Part shown: piece by piece, positions 16,572-24,995 of the stretch
How the letters are laid out: each line of letters begins with the position of its first letter
Position numbering within the stretch: position 1 is the stretch's first letter
Source: Oscillospiraceae bacterium
GTDB lineage: Bacteria > Bacillota > Clostridia > Oscillospirales > CAG-272
Assembly: GCA_015063645.1 (NCBI GenBank)
Contig: SVTS01000010.1
Location: 1 to 51,742, forward strand
Reading direction: 5' to 3'
Length of the DNA: 51,742 bases
The notes under the pieces: model-generated
Seen by the model: only the letters and a program-made list of their open reading frames with translations
Databases searched by the model: none
Told to the model about the DNA's origin: nothing
Position numbers and translations under genes: made by a program

Positions 16572-19046
16572 TTATTCCTCCGTGCCTGCCGCAGTTTCTG
16601 TGTCCGCGGGCTTTTCCTCCGGCTTTTCCTCGGGTGTCTGTGCAGGTTCTTCCTCGGGGGCGGGAGCGATCCAGACACCGTTTTCAAAGATGCCTTCCTG
16701 CAGGACGGTGCCGTCCTCATTGTACAGAGTACCGATGCCGTGGAACACGCCATCGGCGAACTCACCCTTGTACAGAAGGAATTTCCGGATGGAATCGTAC
16801 AGAATGCCCGTGCCGTGATATTTGTTTGCGGCGAATGTGCCTTCGTAGATCAGGTGATCCGTCACGCAGTCGCGCAGATAGCCGGTGCCGTCATACAGAC
16901 CGTCTCTCACATCTCCCTGATAGAAAATCGTGCCGTCTGTGTAGTAGATTGTGGTAAATCCGTTGATGACAAATCCGGCGCGGAACGTGCCGCTGTGGAT
17001 GATTTCACCCTTGCCATTGTAGAATACGCCCTCCCCGTCGGGTTTGCCGGCGGCGAGATTGCCCTCGTAGATGAGATTGCCGTTTTCGTACAGCTTGCCC
17101 GTGCCTTCGTACAGACCGGCGATGAATCCGCCCTCGTACAGCAGATTCTGTCCATCATACAGCACACCTTCGCCGTGATACTGACCGGCGGCGAATCCGC
17201 CTGCATAGATGGGGCTGATGCCGTCCGCGGCGTAGATTGTGCCCTCACCGTGGTAGCTGCCCTGGGCAAATCCGCCCTTATAGGCGAGCGTGATGCCGTC
17301 TGCGGCATAAACCGTGCCCTCGCCGTGGTAGACGCCCTGAGAGAATCCGCCTTCGTACAGCATGATGCCGTCCGCGGTGTATTCCACACCGTCGCCGTGG
17401 CGCAGATTATCCTTGAATCCGCCTTCGTAGAGGACTTTGCCGCCCGCGGAGTAGAGCTTGCCCTCGCCGTTGTAGCGGCCTTCGGCGAAATCACCGGCAT
17501 AGAGAAGCACGCCGGCGGCGTACATCCTGCCGCTTCCGCTGAATACGCCTTCCTTGAATTCGCCCTCATACACCAGCTTGCCCGCCGTGTTGTACAGCTT
17601 GCCCGTGCCGCTGTAGAGACCGTCTTCAATCTCACCTACATACAGCAGAGATCCGTCGGTGTTGAATTCCGTGGTGGAGCCGGTGATCACATGGCTGTCG
17701 CCGATGGTGCCGGAGGCAAGAATATTGCCGTTCTCATCGTAGAACGTGCCGCTTCCCTGGGGCGTACCCATGGAGAAGGAGCCGACGTAGAAGATTTTTC
17801 CGTTTGTGTACAGCGTGCCTTCTCCGTTGTAGAGATTGTCCGTGAACGCACCCTCATAGAGAATCACGCCGCCGTCGTAGAGTTTTCCCGTGCCGTTGTA
17901 CTGACCCAGGGAGAATTCGCCGACGTATTTGGTATTGCCGTTTTCATAGGATTTGCCGCTTCCGCTGAAGACTCCGTTTTCAAATCCGCCCTCATACAGA
18001 AGCTGACCGTTCGTATCATACAGCTGACCGGAACCGCTGTATTTGCGGTCTGTCACGGAGCCGAGATATTTCAGTTTTCCGTTGTCGTGGAAGAGCGTCA
18101 CGCTGCCCGTGACCACCTCGCCGCCGGCGACTTCGCCGGTGGAGAGGATCTTGCCGCTCTCATCATAGAACGTGCCCGTCCCCTGAGGCTCGCCCAGGGA
18201 GAATCCGCCGGAGTAATACAGCTTGCCGTTTTTGTACAGGAGACCGTTTCCGCTGTAGACGCCGTCGGTGAACGTGCCGTTGTACAGGATCGTTCCGTTT
18301 TCATACAGCACACCCGCGCCGCTGTACACGCCGCCGGAGAATCCGCCCTCGTAGAGGAGCCTGCCGCTCTCATCGTGGAGCTTGCCGGAGCCGTTGTATT
18401 TGCCGGCGGAGAAATCGCCCGCGTAGCGGACCGTGCCGTTTTCATAATACTCCGTGCCGCTTCCCTCATAGAGATTGGCGGCAAAGGTGCCGATATACTG
18501 CGTATTGCCGTTTTTGTGATAGAGCGTGCCGCTGCCGGAATACTCGTTGGCGGCGAATTCGCCCGTGTAGACCAGATTGCCGTCGTAATCGTACAGCGTG
18601 CCGCTGCCGGTGACAAATCCGTCCGCAAGGGATCCCTCAAAGAGGAGATCCTGCAGATCCGCTGTGCCGTACAGCTGTACTTTGCCGCTGTAGCCGTCCG
18701 CCTTTTCGCTGTGTACCCACATGGCTTTGGTGAGATATCTTCCCTCAAACCAGGGCCAGCCGAGGCGGATGATGAGAGCCGCCGCCAGCAGCGCCAGAAT
18801 CAGAAGGGCATAGACGAGCTTTTTGGCGACGTATTTGTCTCCGATCAGGAAATACTGCTTGATGGAGGTGGGCTTCGCCGTGAGGCCCTTGACTCCCTGC
18901 TTCACGTCGGAGGCAACCTTGGATGCGATATTCTGAGGGTTCAGCTTTCTTGTGATTTTCCGCACGAACATGGCGATCGGTGCGACGAAAATGCGTTCGC
19001 ATTTTTTGAAGAAAAGCATGAACGCTGACCATACATTAAAATTCAT
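16572..19046 (-). CDS. membrane-anchored giant MORN-repeat protein
   Basis: The 824 residues hold a basic cytoplasmic N-terminus (1-75), one membrane helix (about 76-95, VYALLILALLAAALIIRLGW), then about 27 MORN-type repeats of 22-26 residues (about 118-795; for example LVYTGEFAANEYSGSG), and an acidic proline-rich tail (EEEPAQTPEEKPEEKP). MORN arrays form long beta-ribbons that bind lipids or proteins. Repeats are ordered in blocks: three times a PQGxG or PDGxG repeat is followed by an atypical one with a GSV, GST or GFT bend. I count these breaks near repeats 7-8, 13-14 and 23-24. The length would make an extended rod. The gene lies between a kinase-like membrane protein and the cap protein. 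A role as membrane anchor, docking rod or ruler is inference. Confidence 0.88.
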   Translation of the reverse strand: MNFNVWSAFMLFFKKCERIFVAPIAMFVRKITRKLNPQNIASKVASDVKQGVKGLTAKPTSIKQYFLIGDKYVAKKLVYALLILALLAAALIIRLGWPWFEGRYLTKAMWVHSEKADGYSGKVQLYGTADLQDLLFEGSLADGFVTGSGTLYDYDGNLVYTGEFAANEYSGSGTLYHKNGNTQYIGTFAANLYEGSGTEYYENGTVRYAGDFSAGKYNGSGKLHDESGRLLYEGGFSGGVYSGAGVLYENGTILYNGTFTDGVYSGNGLLYKNGKLYYSGGFSLGEPQGTGTFYDESGKILSTGEVAGGEVVTGSVTLFHDNGKLKYLGSVTDRKYSGSGQLYDTNGQLLYEGGFENGVFSGSGKSYENGNTKYVGEFSLGQYNGTGKLYDGGVILYEGAFTDNLYNGEGTLYTNGKIFYVGSFSMGTPQGSGTFYDENGNILASGTIGDSHVITGSTTEFNTDGSLLYVGEIEDGLYSGTGKLYNTAGKLVYEGEFKEGVFSGSGRMYAAGVLLYAGDFAEGRYNGEGKLYSAGGKVLYEGGFKDNLRHGDGVEYTADGIMLYEGGFSQGVYHGEGTVYAADGITLAYKGGFAQGSYHGEGTIYAADGISPIYAGGFAAGQYHGEGVLYDGQNLLYEGGFIAGLYEGTGKLYENGNLIYEGNLAAGKPDGEGVFYNGKGEIIHSGTFRAGFVINGFTTIYYTDGTIFYQGDVRDGLYDGTGYLRDCVTDHLIYEGTFAANKYHGTGILYDSIRKFLLYKGEFADGVFHGIGTLYNEDGTVLQEGIFENGVWIAPAPEEEPAQTPEEKPEEKPADTETAAGTEE

Positions 19047-19063
19047 ACAGGTTCCCCGATGTT

Positions 19064-19918
19064 TTACTTGATTTCTACGGTTCCGATCCGCTCAAAATTG
19101 ACGTGGCGGGTGCCGCTTTCTTTGATCTTCCCGATGGAGAAGATCAGGTACGCCGCGGCGGCGAGGAGAAGCAGGACCGTCAGCACCTTCTTCAGCACTG
19201 CCCCCAGCTTCTTGATTTTCTCCCACAGGGTGAACCAGACGGAGTTTTCCGCGGCTGTTTTCGCCTCGCCGGATACAGCCGTCATCATCATGGTGTGATA
19301 GGCGCTGTACAGCCCGATCAGATCACAGGACTGCGTGAGCGCGGGCAGATCATCCAGGAAAGCGGATACCTCCGCCGAGGAATAATCCGCCGCTTCCTTT
19401 GCGAAGATGAAGCGGAGCAGCCCGGCGACCTGCTTCATGGCGTCCTCGCGGGTGCAGGCGTCTGCGTTTTCAATATCCTCAATGGGATAATTGAAATGCA
19501 GCGTCATGTCGCTGTCCACGATAACCGTCTCCGGCGTGCAGCATTTCATGAGGAAATAATCGGGCACTTCCTGCAGGATCATCCGCTCCAGGATCCGCCG
19601 GGCAAGCTCCAGCTTTTCGGAAAGCGAGAGGCTTTCCGTGCCGATCTTGTCCCGCAGGGAGATCCCCTGGGTGTATTTCATAACGATGCAGAGAAGATCC
19701 TCGAATATGAAATGCTCAATGAAATCACTGAAAGCACTGATCGCATCCGCATCCGTCAGGCGGGGGATGATCGCGGGGAAAAGACTCTTGTCGCGGATCG
19801 CCAGGATCCGGCAGAGCCCTCCTTCCGCGTTGTTGCGGCATATGTAGCTTTCCGAAATATCACTGATCTCCTTGACGTAGGAGACGGGATATTCGTGCTC
19901 GAATGTATGGATGACCAA
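19064..19918 (-). CDS. membrane-tethered kinase-like protein (probable pseudokinase)
   Basis: The fold resembles Ser/Thr protein kinases: a hinge-like LLCIVMKYTQGISLRDKI (about 75-92), an E-helix region, and a catalytic-loop-like segment at about 125-148. Where kinases have HRD-x-KPEN this protein reads MKC-C-TPET, and the DFG position reads HFN, so catalytic Asp, Lys and metal-binding Asp are all absent. A C-terminal membrane helix (about 241-261, VLKKVLTVLLLLAAAAYLI) and a short tail of about 20 residues follow. The start is TTG at 19918, the only start at proper spacing from AAAGGGGG. Gene neighbours are the 569-residue baseplate-associated protein and the MORN protein. Kinase ancestry is moderately supported; inactivity follows from the motifs. 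Confidence 0.7.
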   Translation of the reverse strand: MVIHTFEHEYPVSYVKEISDISESYICRNNAEGGLCRILAIRDKSLFPAIIPRLTDADAISAFSDFIEHFIFEDLLCIVMKYTQGISLRDKIGTESLSLSEKLELARRILERMILQEVPDYFLMKCCTPETVIVDSDMTLHFNYPIEDIENADACTREDAMKQVAGLLRFIFAKEAADYSSAEVSAFLDDLPALTQSCDLIGLYSAYHTMMMTAVSGEAKTAAENSVWFTLWEKIKKLGAVLKKVLTVLLLLAAAAYLIFSIGKIKESGTRHVNFERIGTVEIK

Positions 19919-19943
19919 AGTGCATCCCCCTTTCAGGACTGAA

Positions 19944-21653
19944 TCAGTTTCTTACAACGACCATAATCGACGCTTTGATTTCGGGATACGCCGCACTCTG
20001 TGCGACGATTTCGTATACGCCTTCGGTGTTCGGCGCAACGTACATGCCGTTCTGATCGATCTCGCCGCCGTTTTCGGAGGAGACGGACCAGCGGACGGTC
20101 TTGTTTGTCATATTGGCGCAGACAGCGTCCAGATATTTGCTCTCTCTGGGCTTGATCACAAGGGAGCTGGGCTTGATGGTCAGGCGCATGCTCCGCTTTT
20201 CCACAGCGGCTTCATCCACATCGCGGATGGCGGTCCATTTGATATCGATGTAATCCGAAACGATGGTGTTCTTCGTCATGACACCGATCACGAAGCTGCC
20301 CTTGGTGGGAGAGAGCTTTACTGCCGTGTCAAAGAGCGGCACGGTTTCGGAGAAGATGTTGGCGGCGCCGTAGACGATGCTGTTGTCCGCGGAGGGAATG
20401 CCCAAAACGATGGTGACGCTTCCCAGACCGAGACCGTGTACGATCTCGTCGGAGAAGAATACCTTATTCTTGTAGCTGCCCGCATTCAGATTGATGCGGC
20501 ATACGCCGCTTGCAACTTCGCATCCGCGGGAGGCAGGTGCGGCGTCTCCGGTGTGCGTGCCGGTGCCGGATACGGCTCCGCCGCCGTTCTGCGCGGCGAT
20601 CATATCCATGGAGCGGAGCAGAGTCTGGCTGGGGATGTACTGCCCGAAGGGGATGTTCTTCACATCCTCGATGACCGGCGCACCGCCTGCATTGATCAGA
20701 TTGATCCGTGCCAGATAGAGCCGCTGGGCGAGGGTGCTCCGCAGAACGGAATCCATGCCTGCCCGGTAGGCGCTTGCGGTGATGACATCGGCAATATCAT
20801 CCTTTGTGACGGTCACGGTGTTTCTGCCGCTGATCTCACCCCTGGCGGGCACCTTGTCATAGGAGAGGGTGAACGTGGAGGGATCGATGGCGGCAACGCC
20901 CTCGGTGTCCACCACATCTGCGGCGCAGATGTCGTAGGAGAGGGTGTATTTGCCGGTCTTCTCAAAGAGCATCTCGTCGAAGACCACTTTCAGCACGGAT
21001 CCGGCATCGGAGACCGCGTTGAGGCAGATCAGCTGCATGTCGTAGGAGAAAGCCACGTATTTCTTGGTGAAGACCTCGATCTCCACCCTCAGGGTGAATT
21101 TCTCATCCGGATGGATGTAGCGGGGCATGATCTGACGGATGCACAGATTCTCGCTGCGGAAAACGGTGATCTTCCGCTCAAAGAGATTGCCGCTGTTGAT
21201 CATCTCGTCATCCGGTTCCTGGGAGGTGAGATACAGGCGATAGGTTTCGCGGATCTTGTCGTAATAGGTTTTGCCCGGCTCGGAGGCGATGTTGTGGGAT
21301 TCCTCTTTCTCCGTCTCGCTGTATTCCAGACAGAGGTATGCATAGGATTCGCCGCTGCTGCCCAGGATGGATTCATAGCCCTCGATCAGTGGGAGCTTCT
21401 TCGTGACGGGCGTGTCGATCACCACTTCCCGACCGGTGGGATCAAATGCCATACCGCTGTCCACGGTGATGGTCTGATCGTCCAGCTGCACCACGTTGAG
21501 ACCGGAGACGACGCCGACGCCGTGGATCAGGCGGTTGGCGATGCGGCGCTTGTCGTTCATGTATTTCTGTTCTGCGTTGAAATCCTCCACGCTGAGGAGC
21601 TTTCCGTAATAATATTTATTCCGCTCGAAGGGGTAGAGCTTTGTGTTTTTCAT
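19944..21653 (-). CDS. baseplate-associated CIS protein with C-terminal Ig-like domain
   Basis: The 569-residue protein begins with MKNTKLYPFERNKYYYGKLL and continues with a beta-rich unit, RLIHGVGVVSGLNVV and ITVDSGMAFDPTGREVVID, a pattern common in proteins encoded beside tail protein I in CIS and phage-like loci. The middle part has long strands with FERKITVF and a Gly-rich linker near 370-380 (GGGAVSGTGTHTGD). Residues about 490-569 form a bacterial Ig-like (Big2-type) domain: RLTIKPSSLVIKPRESK, VRWSVSSENGGEID and YEIVAQSAAYPEI. Ig-like ends are typical of exposed receptor-binding or fibre-like parts, making this the best candidate for a fibre substitute. No signal peptide. Start supported by GGAGAA. 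Confidence 0.78.
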   Translation of the reverse strand: MKNTKLYPFERNKYYYGKLLSVEDFNAEQKYMNDKRRIANRLIHGVGVVSGLNVVQLDDQTITVDSGMAFDPTGREVVIDTPVTKKLPLIEGYESILGSSGESYAYLCLEYSETEKEESHNIASEPGKTYYDKIRETYRLYLTSQEPDDEMINSGNLFERKITVFRSENLCIRQIMPRYIHPDEKFTLRVEIEVFTKKYVAFSYDMQLICLNAVSDAGSVLKVVFDEMLFEKTGKYTLSYDICAADVVDTEGVAAIDPSTFTLSYDKVPARGEISGRNTVTVTKDDIADVITASAYRAGMDSVLRSTLAQRLYLARINLINAGGAPVIEDVKNIPFGQYIPSQTLLRSMDMIAAQNGGGAVSGTGTHTGDAAPASRGCEVASGVCRINLNAGSYKNKVFFSDEIVHGLGLGSVTIVLGIPSADNSIVYGAANIFSETVPLFDTAVKLSPTKGSFVIGVMTKNTIVSDYIDIKWTAIRDVDEAAVEKRSMRLTIKPSSLVIKPRESKYLDAVCANMTNKTVRWSVSSENGGEIDQNGMYVAPNTEGVYEIVAQSAAYPEIKASIMVVVRN

Positions 21654-21696
21654 ATATATTCTCCGTTTCGCCGCGGGAGATGCGGCATCAGATTTT

Positions 21697-22875
21697 TTAT
21701 TCGGTACAATCGTCGGATCCGCTCCCGGGAGTGCGGTCCGGTCTGTGCTGCAGGGTCGAAAGCATCATGGAGGAATGACCGTCAAAGGCGGCGGGCTTGT
21801 AGCTGCCCAGGGTGCTGTTCACACCCAGATAGGAGAATTTGCCCGCGAAGATGTACGGCTCCAGCAGGACGATGTGCAGAGTGAACGGCGCGGGGAGCAT
21901 TTCCCCGGCGATTTTGCGCAGGGCGTTGTAGTCGTGCTCGGAGGCGATGGCACTGCTTTTGATAAGCACAGTGACGGTGTAGGGATCACTGCCGTACATG
22001 GGCAGCAGCGTTTTTTCGTAGAATTCCGTCCCCGCGTAGCGGTTCAGGGAGAACTCCTCCACGATGTACGGCTTTTCGCCTGTGTACAGCTCGATGATCT
22101 CCTCCAGACTTTCTCTGGTACCCCGGCGGCGGTAGAGGGAGATCGCCTTCATGATGAAACGGCGGAGTTTTTCCTCCTCCCACAGCCAGCTGTCGGAGAT
22201 GTCGATCCACTCGGCGAGCCAGAGCAGGAACTCGTATTCCGTGCATTCGGGATCGAAGTAGTACGCGGAATCGGCGATGCGGGCATCCAGCTCCTCGTAT
22301 ACCGTCTGGAAGATTGCCAGATACCGCTCAAGGAAGTGGGAATCCCCGTCCCCCCTGCGGTAGATCTGAGGCAGATAATCAATCCAGGAGCTTGCGGGGA
22401 GGATCAGCCGGATCTCCCGGAATACGGCGGGCTTGTCGCTGCGGCTGTACAGCTCTGCCAGTACCCAGATGTACCGACCCGTGATGCCGTGGAGGAGAAC
22501 GTCCGCCGCATCGGCGGTTTTCTTCTGCGCCAGCGGCTCAAACAGCTCTCTCTTCTGCTGCAGACTCAGCGTGGGATCCTCAAAAACGCTCAGGATGTTG
22601 AGCCGCCTGCCGCCGGAGATGAATTCCTCGCTGTCTGCGGCGTAGACGGTGAGCCGAAGATCCTCCGGGGTGCCGTTTTCAAGGGAAACGGTCAGCCGGT
22701 GCCACTCGCATCCCCGCTCGCCGGAGTCAAAGATCCGGGAGAGGAAGATGCCGACACCGGATTCGCTTCCGGAGGAGAACCGGAGTCCATCATCACAGGG
22801 CGTCATTTTTTCATACAGCCCCCGCTCAAAATCGCAGGGCTTGTTGATGATGAAATATTTCAGTTTTTCTCTCAT
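21697..22875 (-). CDS. tail protein I-like baseplate protein (gpI/TIGR02242 type)
   Basis: Proteins of this type link the baseplate wedge to peripheral parts. The family core lies at about 165-300: SWIDYLPQIYRRGD, FLERYLAIFQTVYEELDARI, the YYFDPECTEYEFLLWLAEWI stretch, and RRFIMKAISLYRRRGTRESL with EIIELYTGEKP. The N-terminal 160 residues are a beta-domain, and the C-terminus has GEMLPAPFTLHIVLLEP plus a short disordered end. It is encoded immediately after the two baseplate-J-type genes, as in other CIS and phage clusters. The ATG at 22875 has a GGAG at usable distance. Confidence 0.9.
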   Translation of the reverse strand: MREKLKYFIINKPCDFERGLYEKMTPCDDGLRFSSGSESGVGIFLSRIFDSGERGCEWHRLTVSLENGTPEDLRLTVYAADSEEFISGGRRLNILSVFEDPTLSLQQKRELFEPLAQKKTADAADVLLHGITGRYIWVLAELYSRSDKPAVFREIRLILPASSWIDYLPQIYRRGDGDSHFLERYLAIFQTVYEELDARIADSAYYFDPECTEYEFLLWLAEWIDISDSWLWEEEKLRRFIMKAISLYRRRGTRESLEEIIELYTGEKPYIVEEFSLNRYAGTEFYEKTLLPMYGSDPYTVTVLIKSSAIASEHDYNALRKIAGEMLPAPFTLHIVLLEPYIFAGKFSYLGVNSTLGSYKPAAFDGHSSMMLSTLQHRPDRTPGSGSDDCTE

Positions 22876-22891
22876 GGGGGTATCTCCACAA

Positions 22892-24976
22892 TCAGTAAAC
22901 CGTATTGATAATGAAATCCGCGTCGGCGAGCACGGCGGTGACGTTGGGCGCGAGGATCAGATCCCCCTCCCGGGTACGGGTGACGTCACTGCCGGAGGCA
23001 TCCACCGTCAGGGTGTTGATCGACCGGACACATTCCAGACGGTCCAGCGCCGCATACAGCGCACTGTACGAGATCTGCGCACCGAAATGATCCTTTACGG
23101 AGGCGAAATAGGCGCTCACGGCGTCGGAGATCAGCTTCCGGGCGTTGGTGCTGCCGAAGGAAACATGGATATCGGCAAATACAGTGATATCCGCATAATC
23201 GGGGGCGATGATCTGCAGACCGGTGCCCAGCAGGCGGTATCTGTCCGTGTATTTCAGAATGTTTTCAATATATCTTCCCGAGGGAACGCCCCGGCCGTTT
23301 TCGGCATAGGGCTTGACGACGACGGTGGTGAGAATGTCGGCGTATTTTTTGGGAGAGACGCCGGTGTTCATGTTCACCGTCTGACACTTTTCGATGCGGA
23401 GTCCGGGGGTGGAGCGGATCCGCGCCTCGCAGTCGGCGGCGCTGACCATGGTTTCGGTGCTCTGCAGGAGCGCATGCGCCCGTGCGAGACACTCGCTCAT
23501 CGTCTCCTCATCCCGTCCGCCTGAGGCGGGACGGCTGTTGAATACCCGGAGCGTATCGGCATCGAAGCCGCTGAGGCGGGTGATTTTGTTTTTGGCGATG
23601 TTGCCCGCCGCGCCGGCGGTGAGCTTGTATCCCGTGATGAGGATTTTTCCCTCCGGGGCGCTGCCGCGGATGCAGTCGCCGAAGCGGAGCACGCCTTTTT
23701 CGGAATCCAGTATATAATGCAGATCGGCGGGAGAGGAGCGGGCGAAATCGCGGACTCTGGTCCATTCCGCATATCTGCCTCCCGTGCCGGGCATTTCCGT
23801 CATAAGGGAGAAGCTGTCGTAATCAATATCCGCGGAATCCAGATCATATTCCTGATAGGGCAGACCGCTTCCGGTGCCGAACGCGCCGTCCGTGTAGAAA
23901 TCATTCTGGAAATTCACCGCGCGGATGCCGGTGCATCCACTGAGATCCATGCCGGAATAGCGTACCGCACCGGTCTCGTCGTCGATCTCTTTTGCATATT
24001 CGCTGACTTCCGTGAACAGACCGTCCTCACCCCGCAGAAAGAGGCGGGTCTTGCCGGTGAGTGCCAGCTCGCTGGTCTGTGTGACGGAGGCAGATGCGGG
24101 GAAATCGGTGCAGAGCGCTTTCGTATCCTGCTGAAGGAGCGTGACGTATCCGGAGGCGATGGATTCTATATAGGGCTGTGTGTCGTATATGCCGTCCGTG
24201 ATGCGGAAGCGGAGGAAGCAGGCTTTCTCACCCCGGAGGGAGCAGGGCTCCATTTTTCCGGGAAGGCGTACCGTGATTCTGCCGGAGAGCAGGAACGCGT
24301 AGGTGGTATCCCGGACGATCTCCGCTTTCTGCCAGAGGACTCCGTCAAAGTATTCGGCTTCCATATCCGTGAGGGGGATGAACCCGTCCCCCTCGTTGAC
24401 GGGATTGCGGGGCACGCCGCCGTCATCCCGGACGGTGATGAAGAATTCGCAGTCCGTCTCCGCTGGGAGGGATTTGTCAAATCCCAGATAGAACGCGCCG
24501 TCCGACGGATCCTCCCGCCGGAAGGGCATGATGCGGAGATTGCCGCCGAAGCTCAGCTCGTTTCTGCCGGTGAGGGAGATGTCCCCATTCCGCTCCGCCG
24601 CACAGCAGATCAGGCGGGCGGAGGCGATGCAGGTGTCCTTTTCCGCCTCAAATGGCAGATCCCCCGCGTAGAATCTTGTTCCCGCGGTGACCAGAATATC
24701 CTCGTCGTACAGAAGCGTGACGTCCGTGCGTGCGGGCGACTTGTGCCGGCGGAAGATGCCCATGAGCTTCAGGTATTTCTGCCGGTTTTCGGGACCGATT
24801 TTGTTCAGATAGTATTGCTGACTTTCCTTGAGCCAGGAGAAAAGTTCCAGCATGGTGACGCCGGGATCGTGATAGTTGAAATCTGTCCATTCCGGATACA
24901 TGCTCACTATCATATTTTTGGCTCGTTCGATTATTTCGTCATAGTTTTCATTATCGAGGAGAATATCGGGCAGCAT
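22892..24976 (-). CDS. baseplate assembly protein J-like, second copy (Afp11/12 type)
   Basis: Baseplate wedge protein related to phage P2 gpJ and T4 gp6. The N-terminal MLPDILLDNENYDEIIERAK and YPEWTDFNYHDPGVTMLELFSW are the hallmark start of the TIGR02243-type family. The C-terminal half carries the gpJ-like unit: LRFGDCIRGSAPEGKI, YKLTAGAAGNIAKNKI, the helix ECLARAHALLQS, and VVKPYAENGRGVPSG. At 694 residues the length is normal. It lies 19 bp after the stop of its larger relative (24996-27959), suggesting two distinct wedge subunits as in Afp11 and Afp12. Confidence 0.92.
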   Translation of the reverse strand: MLPDILLDNENYDEIIERAKNMIVSMYPEWTDFNYHDPGVTMLELFSWLKESQQYYLNKIGPENRQKYLKLMGIFRRHKSPARTDVTLLYDEDILVTAGTRFYAGDLPFEAEKDTCIASARLICCAAERNGDISLTGRNELSFGGNLRIMPFRREDPSDGAFYLGFDKSLPAETDCEFFITVRDDGGVPRNPVNEGDGFIPLTDMEAEYFDGVLWQKAEIVRDTTYAFLLSGRITVRLPGKMEPCSLRGEKACFLRFRITDGIYDTQPYIESIASGYVTLLQQDTKALCTDFPASASVTQTSELALTGKTRLFLRGEDGLFTEVSEYAKEIDDETGAVRYSGMDLSGCTGIRAVNFQNDFYTDGAFGTGSGLPYQEYDLDSADIDYDSFSLMTEMPGTGGRYAEWTRVRDFARSSPADLHYILDSEKGVLRFGDCIRGSAPEGKILITGYKLTAGAAGNIAKNKITRLSGFDADTLRVFNSRPASGGRDEETMSECLARAHALLQSTETMVSAADCEARIRSTPGLRIEKCQTVNMNTGVSPKKYADILTTVVVKPYAENGRGVPSGRYIENILKYTDRYRLLGTGLQIIAPDYADITVFADIHVSFGSTNARKLISDAVSAYFASVKDHFGAQISYSALYAALDRLECVRSINTLTVDASGSDVTRTREGDLILAPNVTAVLADADFIINTVY

Positions 24977-24995
24977 TTCATCACTTCCTTGGCTA

